A stretch of 64,000 nucleotides of DNA from Stieleria varia (GTDB lineage: Bacteria; Planctomycetota; Planctomycetia; Pirellulales; Pirellulaceae): assembly GCF_038443385.1 (NCBI RefSeq), contig NZ_CP151726.1, positions 8,990,001-9,054,000 on the forward strand, in the 5' to 3' direction. This document shows positions 6,738-15,800 of the stretch, one piece after another; position 1 is the first letter of the stretch, and the number at the start of each line of letters is the position of its first letter. The position numbers and the translations under genes were made by a program. The notes below the pieces were generated by a model that was given only the letters and a program-made list of their open reading frames with translations, was not told the DNA's origin and searched no databases.

Positions 6738-8699
6738 ATGGCCGACACACGACAGATTGTCAGTTGGGCACTGGAGCGACCTTGCCCCATGCGTAGCGGT
6801 CCGAATTGGACGGATCCTAACCAAACCCGATCCGCGTTGGCTCAAATCCAAAGTTGTGCGGATCATTTGCAGGATGGTGAATGTATCGATGGCATTTGGG
6901 TGACAAGTGCCTACTGGGGCAGCGATGCCTCCGACCGTCACGTTGACATCCCGAGTTCTGGTATTCGGGTCGAAGAAGTCGCAAGGGAATGTGGAGGCTG
7001 GGACATCGTTCGATCGACATGTCGTCATTGCGAAGCCAACGTCGCGCGGACGTCGTCCGATTCCGTCGCCGGGTGCCATGCGTATCTGGACGTGTTGCAT
7101 CCGCACAGCGAACAGCTCGACGAATTGCTTTGGGAGACGATTCGACTTCACGGCCTTGAGGATCGGCTGCGCGTGTCTTTCAAGGTGACCAATCCTCTCT
7201 GGTTTGGATTCTGGATCGATTCTCCGCTGAACCGTCAGCAGTGTGAATTCCTGCTCGATCTACTGCCTCGATCCTTGCCGAGACTTTGGGGTAACGACGA
7301 ATCGGGCAACGACGTAGAAGCGATTTTCGACGTGGATCAATTTGTTTTCTCTGACTTTGACCCCGCAGACCATTACGGCAATCAGTTTCGCGCATTCTTT
7401 CACGCGTTACAGTCGTCCATCCAATGGGAGCTGCCGCTGCACGTGAAACTTGCTCCCCCAGGGCATACCGATTTGGGTTACTACACACAGTTTGCGCACT
7501 GCCCTGAGTGCAAGGCGGCAGCTCGGGTCGCACGTTGGTCGGAACCTGTCCAAAGTCAGTCCTATCGATGCGAGGTGTGTGACCATGCCTTCGATCCATC
7601 AACCACTTTTCAATCGATCCGTGACGAGGTCGACTTCGATAGCCATTCCTTGGAAAAGCAACTTGGCGACCAATACGACGACTTTGCGATTCGGTACGGT
7701 CTGTCACGGGGCGTGTCAAAACAGCAAATGGTGGAGGCGTTGGACAACCACCGCGATGGCCCCCGTCGGCGTCAGGTAATGGAATGCAGAAAGCGAGTCA
7801 AGCAAATGGAACGCATGTACGCCGCAAAACCCGATTCATCCGCGGACGATACACTTCCCAAGCTCTTGATTCTGGAACTCGCGCCGGGCGTAGTGCTTGA
7901 GATGATCAAAGTCATGCCGGGTGAGTTTCTGATGGGATCGGATGAGTCCGAAGATGAGCAACCTGTCCATCGCGTTGTCATGGACCAGCCGTACTACATC
8001 GGCAAGTTCCCCATCACGCAGTTGCAATGGATTGCGGTCATGCGGCAGAACCCGTCGCGGTGCCGTGGAGATTTGAAACTGCCGGTGGAGCAAGTGAATT
8101 GGTTCAGCGCCCAAGAGTTTTGTGTCAGACTGAGCGAGATCGTAGGGCGTCACATGCGACTGCCGTCCGAAGCAGAATGGGAATATGCCTGTCGAGCCGG
8201 AACGACGTCCCGATACTCGTTTGGCGACGAGATCTCAGCGGAGGATGCAAATCATGACGATCGCATCAAATCGCCGGAGGATCTCTTTCTGGTGTCCGAT
8301 CGAGACGAAGGTCGCCGGGTGACCACCTCCGTCGACCAATTCCCGCCGAACCCTTGGGGAATTCATGACATGCATGGAAACGTTTCGGAATGGTGCCAAG
8401 ACTCATGGCACCCCTGCTACGACGGGGCACCTTCAAACGGCCGAGCATGGCTGGATCGAGACGAACCGGTCGAACACGTCGCCCGCGGCGGAGCCGCTTA
8501 CACAATGGGGACCGCATGCAGGTCGGCTGCACGCCGCCAACAGCGTGCCAACTGTGGAGCGAGAGAGTATCGACCGGAGGAGGAAACGAACGATTCCACG
8601 AGCCACTTGTTCAGTATGTTCGATACCACCGAGTACTACGGAATTCGTGTCGCCTACTCGCCACACTGTCCGGGTAGCGAAGAATCGAATCCGAAATGA
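6738..8699 (+). CDS. SUMF1 (formylglycine-generating enzyme-like) protein with N-terminal zinc-ribbon region
   Basis: 653 residues from the ATG at 6738, after GCGAGAG; an in-frame ATG at 6687 adds 17 residues that look non-coding. Residues about 388-645 form a SUMF1/FGE-sulfatase domain: MPGEFLMGSDESEDEQPVH, LPVEQVNWFSAQEFC, RLPSEAEWEYACRAGTTSRY, WGIHDMHGNVSEWCQDSW, HVARGGAAY, ACRSAARR (C594). The N-terminal 380 residues are not a family I recognise; they hold CRHC (95-98) and a four-cysteine zinc ribbon (CPEC 255-258, CEVC 278-281). No signal peptide, so probably cytoplasmic. Many bacterial SUMF1 proteins lack FGE activity, so the reaction is uncertain. It lies between the two copies of the duplicated oxidoreductase end. 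Confidence 0.88.
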   Translation: MADTRQIVSWALERPCPMRSGPNWTDPNQTRSALAQIQSCADHLQDGECIDGIWVTSAYWGSDASDRHVDIPSSGIRVEEVARECGGWDIVRSTCRHCEANVARTSSDSVAGCHAYLDVLHPHSEQLDELLWETIRLHGLEDRLRVSFKVTNPLWFGFWIDSPLNRQQCEFLLDLLPRSLPRLWGNDESGNDVEAIFDVDQFVFSDFDPADHYGNQFRAFFHALQSSIQWELPLHVKLAPPGHTDLGYYTQFAHCPECKAAARVARWSEPVQSQSYRCEVCDHAFDPSTTFQSIRDEVDFDSHSLEKQLGDQYDDFAIRYGLSRGVSKQQMVEALDNHRDGPRRRQVMECRKRVKQMERMYAAKPDSSADDTLPKLLILELAPGVVLEMIKVMPGEFLMGSDESEDEQPVHRVVMDQPYYIGKFPITQLQWIAVMRQNPSRCRGDLKLPVEQVNWFSAQEFCVRLSEIVGRHMRLPSEAEWEYACRAGTTSRYSFGDEISAEDANHDDRIKSPEDLFLVSDRDEGRRVTTSVDQFPPNPWGIHDMHGNVSEWCQDSWHPCYDGAPSNGRAWLDRDEPVEHVARGGAAYTMGTACRSAARRQQRANCGAREYRPEEETNDSTSHLFSMFDTTEYYGIRVAYSPHCPGSEESNPK

Positions 8700-8771
8700 T
8701 TGGCCAGATCAGCGAGATCGGCAACCTACCCTTGCGGACCGTGACATTCATGATCTGGTCGTGAATACGTG

Positions 8772-8929
8772 ACGCATGCCAGTTACCGAGTCGCCGGCAA
8801 TGCCGTTGCAACGGGAGAAGCCGCCGGAGTGGCTGCCGCTCGATCCATTGCAATGGGCGTGTTGCCCCATGAGCTGCAGTGGAACGAAGTGTCACGTGGT
8901 AACAGGTGATCGTGTGGATTGACACAAAA
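8772..8929 (+). pseudogene. Remnant of a second FAD oxidoreductase gene (C-terminal 44 codons)
   Basis: Translates to a version of the upstream oxidoreductase C terminus: SYRVAGNAVATGEAAGVAAA, then RSIAMGVLPHELQWNEVSRG and a stop codon. Several differences from 5231-5389 keep the amino acid or are conservative (T to A, L to V), so this copy may once have been translated. No match to the rest of the gene is seen upstream; the preceding bases belong to the 3' flank of the SUMF1 gene. Confidence 0.8.
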
Positions 8930-8971
8930 ACAGGCAATCCCCTCAGTCGCGGATGCGACGACAGCATACAG

Positions 8972-9171
8972 CCTGGGGCGCGAGCCCCAGGTGAACACCG
9001 CCCGACGCCGCCAACAAGCCGCGGAGCGGCGACAGATTGCATCCGGACCACCGCGTGCTGAGGGCTACACCAAACGTTTTATGCTGTCGCTGCTCCGCAG
9101 CATCTGGGCGGACTCGCTTGCAGAAACATGGGGTTGGCACCCCATGCTATATGCTGTCGCTGCTCCGCAGC
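8972..9171. repeat. Hairpins and a 21-bp direct repeat
   Basis: Hairpins CCTGGGGC-GCGA-GCCCCAGG (8972-8991) and CATGGGGT-TGGC-ACCCCATG (9127-9146), each with eight stem pairs and a four-base loop. A 21-bp sequence (ATGCTGTCGCTGCTCCGCAG plus C) occurs at 9081-9101 and 9151-9171, and a shorter diverged inverted form (GCGGAGCGGCGACAG) near 9012-9026. Confidence 0.8.
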
Positions 9172-9433
9172 TATCGGAGCGAACCCGGGGTGCGCTGGCT
9201 TCGCCGCGACCCCAGGCTATGTTGTTTAACCACTTCGTGGTCGGTTTGGAGAATGAGTGTTCAATCTCGTTACCAATATCACGCGAAGCGATGATTGCTA
9301 CGTGGATTTCGCGACACTTATTATCCGCACGTTCTATCGCGTTGCGGCTGATGCAGTACCCGGGATAGCGCCATCGGCTAACGAGAACTGTGTGACGCAT
9401 GAGTGTTTGGAAGCGCGATGGTGGTGGCGTTGA

Positions 9434-9457
9434 CGCCTGCGGCTTGTCGTTAAACGA
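9434..9457 (-). repeat. 24-bp gene-end repeat, copy 2
   Basis: On the minus strand the core reads GTTTAACGACAAGCCGCAGG. Starts about 14 bases after the stop of the SPFH-like gene, oriented with it. Confidence 0.85.
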
Positions 9458-9471
9458 TGGGTCTGTCCGCC

Positions 9472-10020
9472 TTAGCGACTTGCAATCGTGATCCGCTGGA
9501 CGCGATGAAAATCCTCCAGCTCCGATGAGATCGCTTCGTAGACGCCGCGGGGAATCTGGGGCAGATCCTGGAACCATGCATCTCGCTTGGCTAACTTCGC
9601 CGCCCGCTGGATGGACTGCTTCATGACGTCACCGTAGTAGCGTTGCATGTGTTCGGGCTCAGCAAGCTTGCTTGCGCCCATTGTCTCAACGGCTTCGATG
9701 ATCGCGTCCGAGCCATTGATGACATCCAGCATGATCCACGCAGTGATCAAAATGGGCTCGCTGTTGCCGTCGGAGAATCGTAGCGGTCGAGCAGCGTCGA
9801 ACTCGATTTGCAGGGGCACGGCAGCCAATGAGACCCGCTGGTAGCGTTGAAGCACGGGCAACACGATGATGCCACCGCGCTGGACGACTTGCTGTCCACC
9901 ATAGCCGGTTTTCACGATGGCTTCGTCGGCATTGCAAGTCACGTAGGATTTCCAGAGAAAGAACCCGACGGTGGCAAGTTGCACAAAGGCGACAATGAGA
10001 ATCGCAACGTAAACGACCAT
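9472..10020 (-). CDS. Short SPFH/flotillin-like membrane protein
   Basis: 182 residues with an N-terminal membrane segment (about 4-24, YVAILIVAFVQLATVGFFLW) followed by a region resembling the start of flotillin/band 7 proteins: CNADEAIVKTGYGGQQVVQR, GGIIVLPVLQRYQRVSLA, then LRFSDGNSEPILITAWIML. Full flotillins exceed 400 residues with a long coiled coil; this one ends after the SPFH-like core, so it is either a truncated derivative or a mini-SPFH protein. It starts eight bases after the nadA stop on the same strand, so the two are probably co-transcribed. A gene-end repeat lies just past its stop. Confidence 0.72.
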   Translation of the reverse strand: MVVYVAILIVAFVQLATVGFFLWKSYVTCNADEAIVKTGYGGQQVVQRGGIIVLPVLQRYQRVSLAAVPLQIEFDAARPLRFSDGNSEPILITAWIMLDVINGSDAIIEAVETMGASKLAEPEHMQRYYGDVMKQSIQRAAKLAKRDAWFQDLPQIPRGVYEAISSELEDFHRVQRITIASR

Positions 10021-10027
10021 CGCCGGA

Positions 10028-11191
10028 CTACTTCACCGCCAACATTCGCTCCAAGGCCACCAAGCTCCACTTGCTGACTTCGTCGCTGACTTCGATCACG
10101 TTCACCGGTTGGCCGTCTCGGAGGTTTTCCAGGGACCAGCAGAGGTGGGGCAAGTCGATGCGGTACATCGTTGCGCACATGCACACGACCGGACTGAGGA
10201 AGTGGATTTCTTGTTCGGGATGCTCGGCTTTGAGACGATTGACCAAGTGCAACTCGGTGCCGATCGCCCACTTGGTCCCCGGCGGGCTGCTTTCCACCGT
10301 GCGAATGATCTTGCCCGTGCTGCCCGAGACGTCCGCGATGTCGTTGACTTCACGGGGACACTCGGGGTGAACCAAGATCTTGATGCCGGGATGGTTCTTG
10401 CGAAACTGCTCGACGTGCTCGGGGCGAAACATCTGGTGGACGCTGCAGTGCCCCTTCCACAAAATCACGCGGCTGTGTTCGAGGGCTGACTCGGTGTTGC
10501 CGCCCAGTTCCAACGCATAGGGATCCCAAACCGGCATTTGCTCGGCGTCGATTCCCATGGCCAGTCCGGTGTTTCGCCCGAGGTGTTGATCGGGAAAGAA
10601 GAACACGCGGTCGCCGCGTTCGTACGCCCACTCCATCACCGCTGCCGCATTGCTGCTGGTACACACGATGCCGCCGTGCCGTCCGCAGAACGCTTTCAGG
10701 CTGGCGGCGCTATTGATGTAGGTCACGGGGATGACACGCTCGGTATCGATGACCTCCGACATGTCTTCCCAAGCAGCCTCGACTTGGGCGATCGCCGCCA
10801 TGTCCGCCATGCTGCACCCGGCCGCCATGTCTGGCAGGATCACGGTGACCCGTTGGCCCTCACGCTGCTCCAGCCGTTCGGGGCGATTGGCCAGGATGTC
10901 GGCGGTTTCGGCCATGAAGTGAACGCCGCAGAATACGATCGTCCGACACGATTCACTCGACGCGGCCATCTGCGACAGTTGGTAGCTGTCGCCGCGCAAG
11001 TCCGTGTGGGCGATGACTTCGTCCTGCTGATAGTGATGCCCCAAAATCAGCAGCGAATCGCCCAGTTCTTTGCGGACGGCTTCGATTCGAGCCTGCAACT
11101 CCTCGGTCTCCAGCGTCTTGTAGGGAGCCAGTGGGTGCTTCGCTTGTGGATCAACGGGTGACTGAGAAAGGGGCAGTGCTGGTGTGCTCAA
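10028..11191 (-). CDS. nadA: Quinolinate synthase NadA
   Basis: 387 residues. Condenses iminoaspartate with dihydroxyacetone phosphate to quinolinate in NAD biosynthesis, in the cytoplasm, using a [4Fe-4S] cluster. Hallmarks: LILGHHYQQDEV (48-59), DSYQLSQMAA (68-77), FCGVHFMAETADIL with C88, IVCTSSNAAAVMEW with C177, HPEC (275-278), and a C-terminal CMCATM with C337/C339. By analogy with known NadA, C88, C177 and one of the last pair should hold the cluster. About 20 N-terminal residues precede the conserved core. No nadB or nadC is in the window; the neighbour is an SPFH-like gene, an unusual pairing. Confidence 0.96.
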   Translation of the reverse strand: MSTPALPLSQSPVDPQAKHPLAPYKTLETEELQARIEAVRKELGDSLLILGHHYQQDEVIAHTDLRGDSYQLSQMAASSESCRTIVFCGVHFMAETADILANRPERLEQREGQRVTVILPDMAAGCSMADMAAIAQVEAAWEDMSEVIDTERVIPVTYINSAASLKAFCGRHGGIVCTSSNAAAVMEWAYERGDRVFFFPDQHLGRNTGLAMGIDAEQMPVWDPYALELGGNTESALEHSRVILWKGHCSVHQMFRPEHVEQFRKNHPGIKILVHPECPREVNDIADVSGSTGKIIRTVESSPPGTKWAIGTELHLVNRLKAEHPEQEIHFLSPVVCMCATMYRIDLPHLCWSLENLRDGQPVNVIEVSDEVSKWSLVALERMLAVK

Positions 11192-11328
11192 GGCAATGAC
11201 AAGGGCTGGGGGCGACGGTTGGGCAACGGACGGACTCCCCGATTATACCGGAGCGACCAGGAAAGGGGATGCCTGCCGGATCCGTCGAGGTCGTAAGGCG
11301 AGAGGCAGACGAAAACTCCCCTGTCGCG

Positions 11329-11383
11329 GACGAGGTCACGGGTCCTTGAACTGGTTTTCGCTCCAGGGACTCGTGACCTCGTC
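11329..11383. repeat. Inverted repeat between nadA and the next gene
   Basis: Arms 11329-11345 and 11367-11383 (GACGAGGTCACGGGTCC and its complement with one mismatch) enclose a 21-base loop that itself has some pairing. On the minus strand it starts 36 bases after the stop of the 11419-12639 gene, so it may terminate that transcript. Confidence 0.75.
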
Positions 11384-11418
11384 CACTACGGCAGGCACAG
11401 ATTCATCTGCCGCTCGCC

Positions 11419-12639
11419 CTAAGGCGAAATCCCAATGTCCACTCGTTCCATCAAACTGCCCTGATCGTCGATCAGGTTTTCACCAACGGAGTAAATCGAG
11501 ACTCCTTTTTCGTCCCACAGCAGCTTCATCGTCGACCCGTCGAATGGATCCAGCTTGATGGAATTCGCCACCGGCAGAGCGTCGATCTGCGTGTCATGAT
11601 TAGCTCCCGCGTCTTGCCAAGCCGCCAAGATCAACACCGCATTCGATTTTGCTTGGCTACGTCGCAATGCGGCTAACCCACCAGTCAAAGCAGGCCAGAC
11701 GCTACGGGCAAAAAGGCTTTCCGTTTCGGGCGGCTCCTTGGCGAACCCAAACGGCCTGCCGGCAATCTGATCAAAGTCTGAAATCAGCTTCAGATAGGCG
11801 GCGAGTTCCCCAGGCATCGGTACGCCCTGCGCTCGAAGCGCATTGATCGACGAGATTCCGAACGCTCTTTCGCTGTCGACCGATCCCGCAAAACTTTTTC
11901 TGAAAGAATTATTCTTCACCGCCTCGATCAATTGGCCGCGAACCGAATCCGAGAGTTTCTCCTGGTACAGACAATCGGCAGCCAACTCCATCGCATTGTC
12001 CAAGAGCACGGTGCTGACCAGGAAGCTGATCAGACAGGGTTGCTTTGCGACGTGCTCACTCCACTGCATCAGCGCGATCGCATCAAGTGCCGCGGCGTCC
12101 GTGTCTTGATCGGCCAAAGACATCTTTGCATGCCCATTCAGGATTCGGGCGACCGTCCGTATCGGTCCCAACTCATTCATCACCGACGCCATCCACTCTT
12201 GCGGTGGCAACGAAGAATCGTGACCCGCTCGATAGATCTTTCGTTTTGCCGCGCCACGTAGTGCGGGAACCAGATCTGGGTATCTCTCAGAAAGCAATCG
12301 CGAGGTGAGCACCAAAGCAGCGTCAAACTCTTCGTCTGATTCGGCGTCTTGGCTCGCTCTTGCGAGTCTGTTGTCAAACAGCTTGATCGCGTCCGCCAAT
12401 GTCTCGAGCACTTCGGCTGCATTCTGCTCCACCGGGACCGGGTCGGTTTCCAGATCCGTAAGGCTAACCGGCTTACCCACGTCCAATAGCGGTTTCAGGA
12501 TCGGGTCTGGCTCGTCCGCCGCACTCAGTTGCCAGGGAGTCGGTGGCAGGACTACGAGAACGATTGCGATGAGGACGACTTGGAAGCTGATTTTCAATGG
12601 ATGGCCCATAAGTGACGCGAGAAGTACGGGGAAACACAT
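11419..12639 (-). CDS. Secreted protein of unknown function
   Basis: About 406 residues from the ATG at 12639, which has GAGGGA 11-12 bases upstream; the ATG at 12609 is an alternative that leaves a more typical signal peptide (PLKISFQVVLIAIVLVVL then WQLSAADEPD). The mature part is helical and acidic with repeated Ala/Asp/Glu stretches (AAEVLETLADAIKLFDNRLA; MSLADQDTDAAALDAIALMQ) and ends in a more beta-like tail (LIDDQGSLMERVDIGISP). Similar long helical exported proteins without a named domain are common in planctomycetes. It probably acts in the periplasm. It is monocistronic, with nadA downstream beyond a hairpin. Confidence 0.75.
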   Translation of the reverse strand: MCFPVLLASLMGHPLKISFQVVLIAIVLVVLPPTPWQLSAADEPDPILKPLLDVGKPVSLTDLETDPVPVEQNAAEVLETLADAIKLFDNRLARASQDAESDEEFDAALVLTSRLLSERYPDLVPALRGAAKRKIYRAGHDSSLPPQEWMASVMNELGPIRTVARILNGHAKMSLADQDTDAAALDAIALMQWSEHVAKQPCLISFLVSTVLLDNAMELAADCLYQEKLSDSVRGQLIEAVKNNSFRKSFAGSVDSERAFGISSINALRAQGVPMPGELAAYLKLISDFDQIAGRPFGFAKEPPETESLFARSVWPALTGGLAALRRSQAKSNAVLILAAWQDAGANHDTQIDALPVANSIKLDPFDGSTMKLLWDEKGVSIYSVGENLIDDQGSLMERVDIGISP

Positions 12640-12819
12640 CAAGCACGCTTTCCCTCTACTCTAACCGCCCCCAGTGTCTTGTAGGAGACAGTGGGGTATC
12701 GAACTCGTGTTTTCACGCGTGAGGCGATCGACGAGAAATCTGTCGCCAGTTGTCAGAATGGAATATACTAGCCAGCGTTATTGAACGCCGAGTTGGAAAT
12801 CATTTCTTGAGGGATCATC

Positions 12820-15800
12820 ATGCGAGCGTCTGAACGCGCCGCAGCGACCATTGCACACCTTCGCCGGAGACTCGCCAGAGTTCTTTCTCAGGGGGGCATT
12901 CGCTATGAACCATCGAGAATGCGAAGACGTCCTGGGCGCTCAGGTGCCCCGAGAATCGAAGTGTTGGAGTCACGCAATTTGCTGGCAGCCGGTGTCGGAG
13001 ACGACAATTTTTCCGTCGGAGATCAGCTCCGGCACTATCGATTGGCGATCGCGGCGACGGCGGAGTACACCGAATTCATTGGAGGACAAGCACAGGCGTT
13101 CGCCCAAATCCAAAGCACGGTTGATGACCTGAACGAGATTTTCCAGAGGGAGTTGTCGATCCGATTCGATCTGATTTCGACGATCGACACCGTTTTCACT
13201 GACGCGGCAAGCGACGGCTATACCAATGGCGACGTCGACGTGATGGTGTTTGAGAACACAAGCATTCTCAACGCAGCGTATTCCAGCAGCGCCTACGACA
13301 TCGGACACGTCTTTGGGACTGGCACTGAGGGAGGATACGCCTATGCCGAAGTCGTCAACACGTCCACCAAGGGACGCGGCGTGTCAACGTCGCAGAATCC
13401 GGCTGGGCCATCGTTCGTGAACTTGGTCGCCCATGAGATCGGGCATCAATTCGGGGCGCACCATACTTTCAATGTCAACAAACTCTTTGGTGGCAGCGAA
13501 GCAAGAGAGTCCGGCAATGCCTTCGAGCCGGCCAGCGGTTCGACACTGATGAGTTATGCGGGGACGATCGGTGATGGGAATGATCTGCAAGAGTATCCTG
13601 ACCAGCAATTTCATTCCGCAAGCTTTGAACAGGTGGCCGAGTTCGTTGCCGGAGTAGGCACGCCGAGTTCCACGACGCCGACGGGCAACAACATTCCAGT
13701 GGTTGATGCTGGGGTGGACTACGTGATCCCGGCTCAGACACCTTTCCAATTGTCCGCAGTGGGAATGGATGCGGACCCGATGGATTCGTTGACGTACACT
13801 TGGGACCAAATGAATCTGGGTTCCGCCCAAGGACTGCCGGTGACCGATGATGGCTCGCGTCCATTGTTCCGTTCCTTTCCGCCGACCATCAAGGACAACC
13901 GTGTCTTCCCACGTCTGAGCGACTTGGTCGCAGGTGTCGACACCGCTGCGATCGGAGAAGGCTTGCCGACGACGACGCGTGATTTGGATTTCCGCGTGAC
14001 CGTGCGGGACGGAAATGGCGGAGTCAACTCCGATGATGTTGCCTTGTCGGTGGTGAACACCGGCGTTCCGTTCGCGATCACTTCCACGGGGGCAGACTGG
14101 ACAGGTGGCACCAGCCAAACTTTGGTGTGGAATGTGGCGGGAACAACCACCGCAGCGGGCAATGGTATCAACACGGATTTCGTTGCCATCGACCTCTCTC
14201 TCGATGGCGGTTTGAGCTATCCGATCCAGTTGTCTGGCTCGACCGCAAACGATGGAACGTTCACGTTTGATGCTCCGAATATCAATGCGTCTCAGGCGAG
14301 AGTACGAGTTCAAGGGCTGGGCAATGTCTTCTTTGCGATCTCCGACGCCGACATCACGATCACGTCTTCGTCTGGGTCGCCTGGTATCACGATCACGGAA
14401 ACCGACGGTGGTACACTGGTGGGCGAAGACGGAGTCGTGGACGGCCAAACCGTCGACACCTATGAAATCGCTCGCACGACGTCAACCGCCGGAACGACCA
14501 CCGTTGAAGTGACGACCGGCGGGCACACGGAAGTCAGTACCGATGGCGTTCATTTTTTCACCAGCCTCTCTGTGGACCTGTCCGGGACGACACCCGCAAC
14601 GATCACGGTTCGCGGGCTCGATGACAGTCTCGACGAAGCGATCCACACCGATCTGATCTCACACTCGGTCACGAGCAGTATCGATCCGAGTTATTCCGCC
14701 GCCACGATCATTCGTTCCCTCAATGCAACGATCGCTGACGACGAATGGCAACCGGTCATTGGCGTTGATTTTGATGTCCTCGCGGGCAAATCCCCGGATA
14801 ACTGGACCAAGATCGTGGATCTGTTCGACGGTTTCTACGCCAACCTGATCCGCGAAGACGGTTTCTCCACCAACATTGCATTGGATGTGGCGGTCGAGAC
14901 TGCTGCCCAAGTGTTTGAAATGGTTCCTGATGAAACACCACTGCATTCACCGCGGCTTGACGGAATCGATGGATCCCGCTTGGCGACGGAGTCGTTCACG
15001 TTGACATGGTCAGGCTTGGCTCCGGGGGCCGACTACAATGTCTACGTCATCGCCAGTGAGTGGTTCACGACGCAGAATATCTTGCAAACGGTTCACGTTA
15101 CCGGGCAGGTCAACGCCCCAGAGTTTGTCCAAAATTCGCGTTTGATCGACAACGGTGTGTTGGTCAATGGGAATCTCGCTGACGAAGATCGCCCACTCGA
15201 ATCGGACGCAGTGGTTGCTCAGGCGGATTCCAACGGGGAAATCAAAATCGTAGTCTCCAACGTGAGTCCAATTCCCGGTGAGGATTCCATTCTGTCGGGC
15301 GTGGCGATTCAGCGTCTGGCACCCGATGCCGCAGGTTTCACGATTTCGCAAAGTGATTCCAGCACCCGTGTCAGTGAAGCGGGTGCTCAGGACACGTTCG
15401 ATGTCACACTTACTTCGGCGCCGACCGGGACCGTGGTCATCGACTTGACCGTCCAATCGCCGCATGAAGTATCGATTTCACCAGCGACTTTGACGTTCGA
15501 CAACACCAACTGGAACGTCTCGCAGCCGATCACCGTCACGGGTGTCGACGATTCTGCATCCGATGGCGATCAGTATTCCAATATCACCTTGTCGATCGAC
15601 CCGGCAATCACGACGGACAATGCATTTGACGAGTTCAGTGATCGTGTCATTTCGGTTTTGACCCTGGATGATGAAACCGGACCGTTGATCGGAATCGACA
15701 TCGGTTTCAACGACACAGTGGTCAACAACTGGACAGACGTGGAATCGATTTTCACTGTCAGCGGATCGGACATGATTGCCGAAGACGGCACGTCAACCAG

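Larger units (their letters stand above)
8700..9471. other. Intergenic region with gene remnant and repeats
   Basis: 772 bases with no intact gene. It holds the duplicated oxidoreductase 3' end (8772-8929), hairpins and a 21-bp direct repeat (8972-9171), and a gene-end repeat (9434-9457). Bases 9240-9430 contain only a partial match (9332-9353) to the hairpin arm seen downstream of the HNH gene. Confidence 0.7.

Noticed and set aside
13384..14448. 354-codon open frame on the minus strand
   Set aside because: Antisense to the giant metalloprotease; composition is that of a complemented coding frame.
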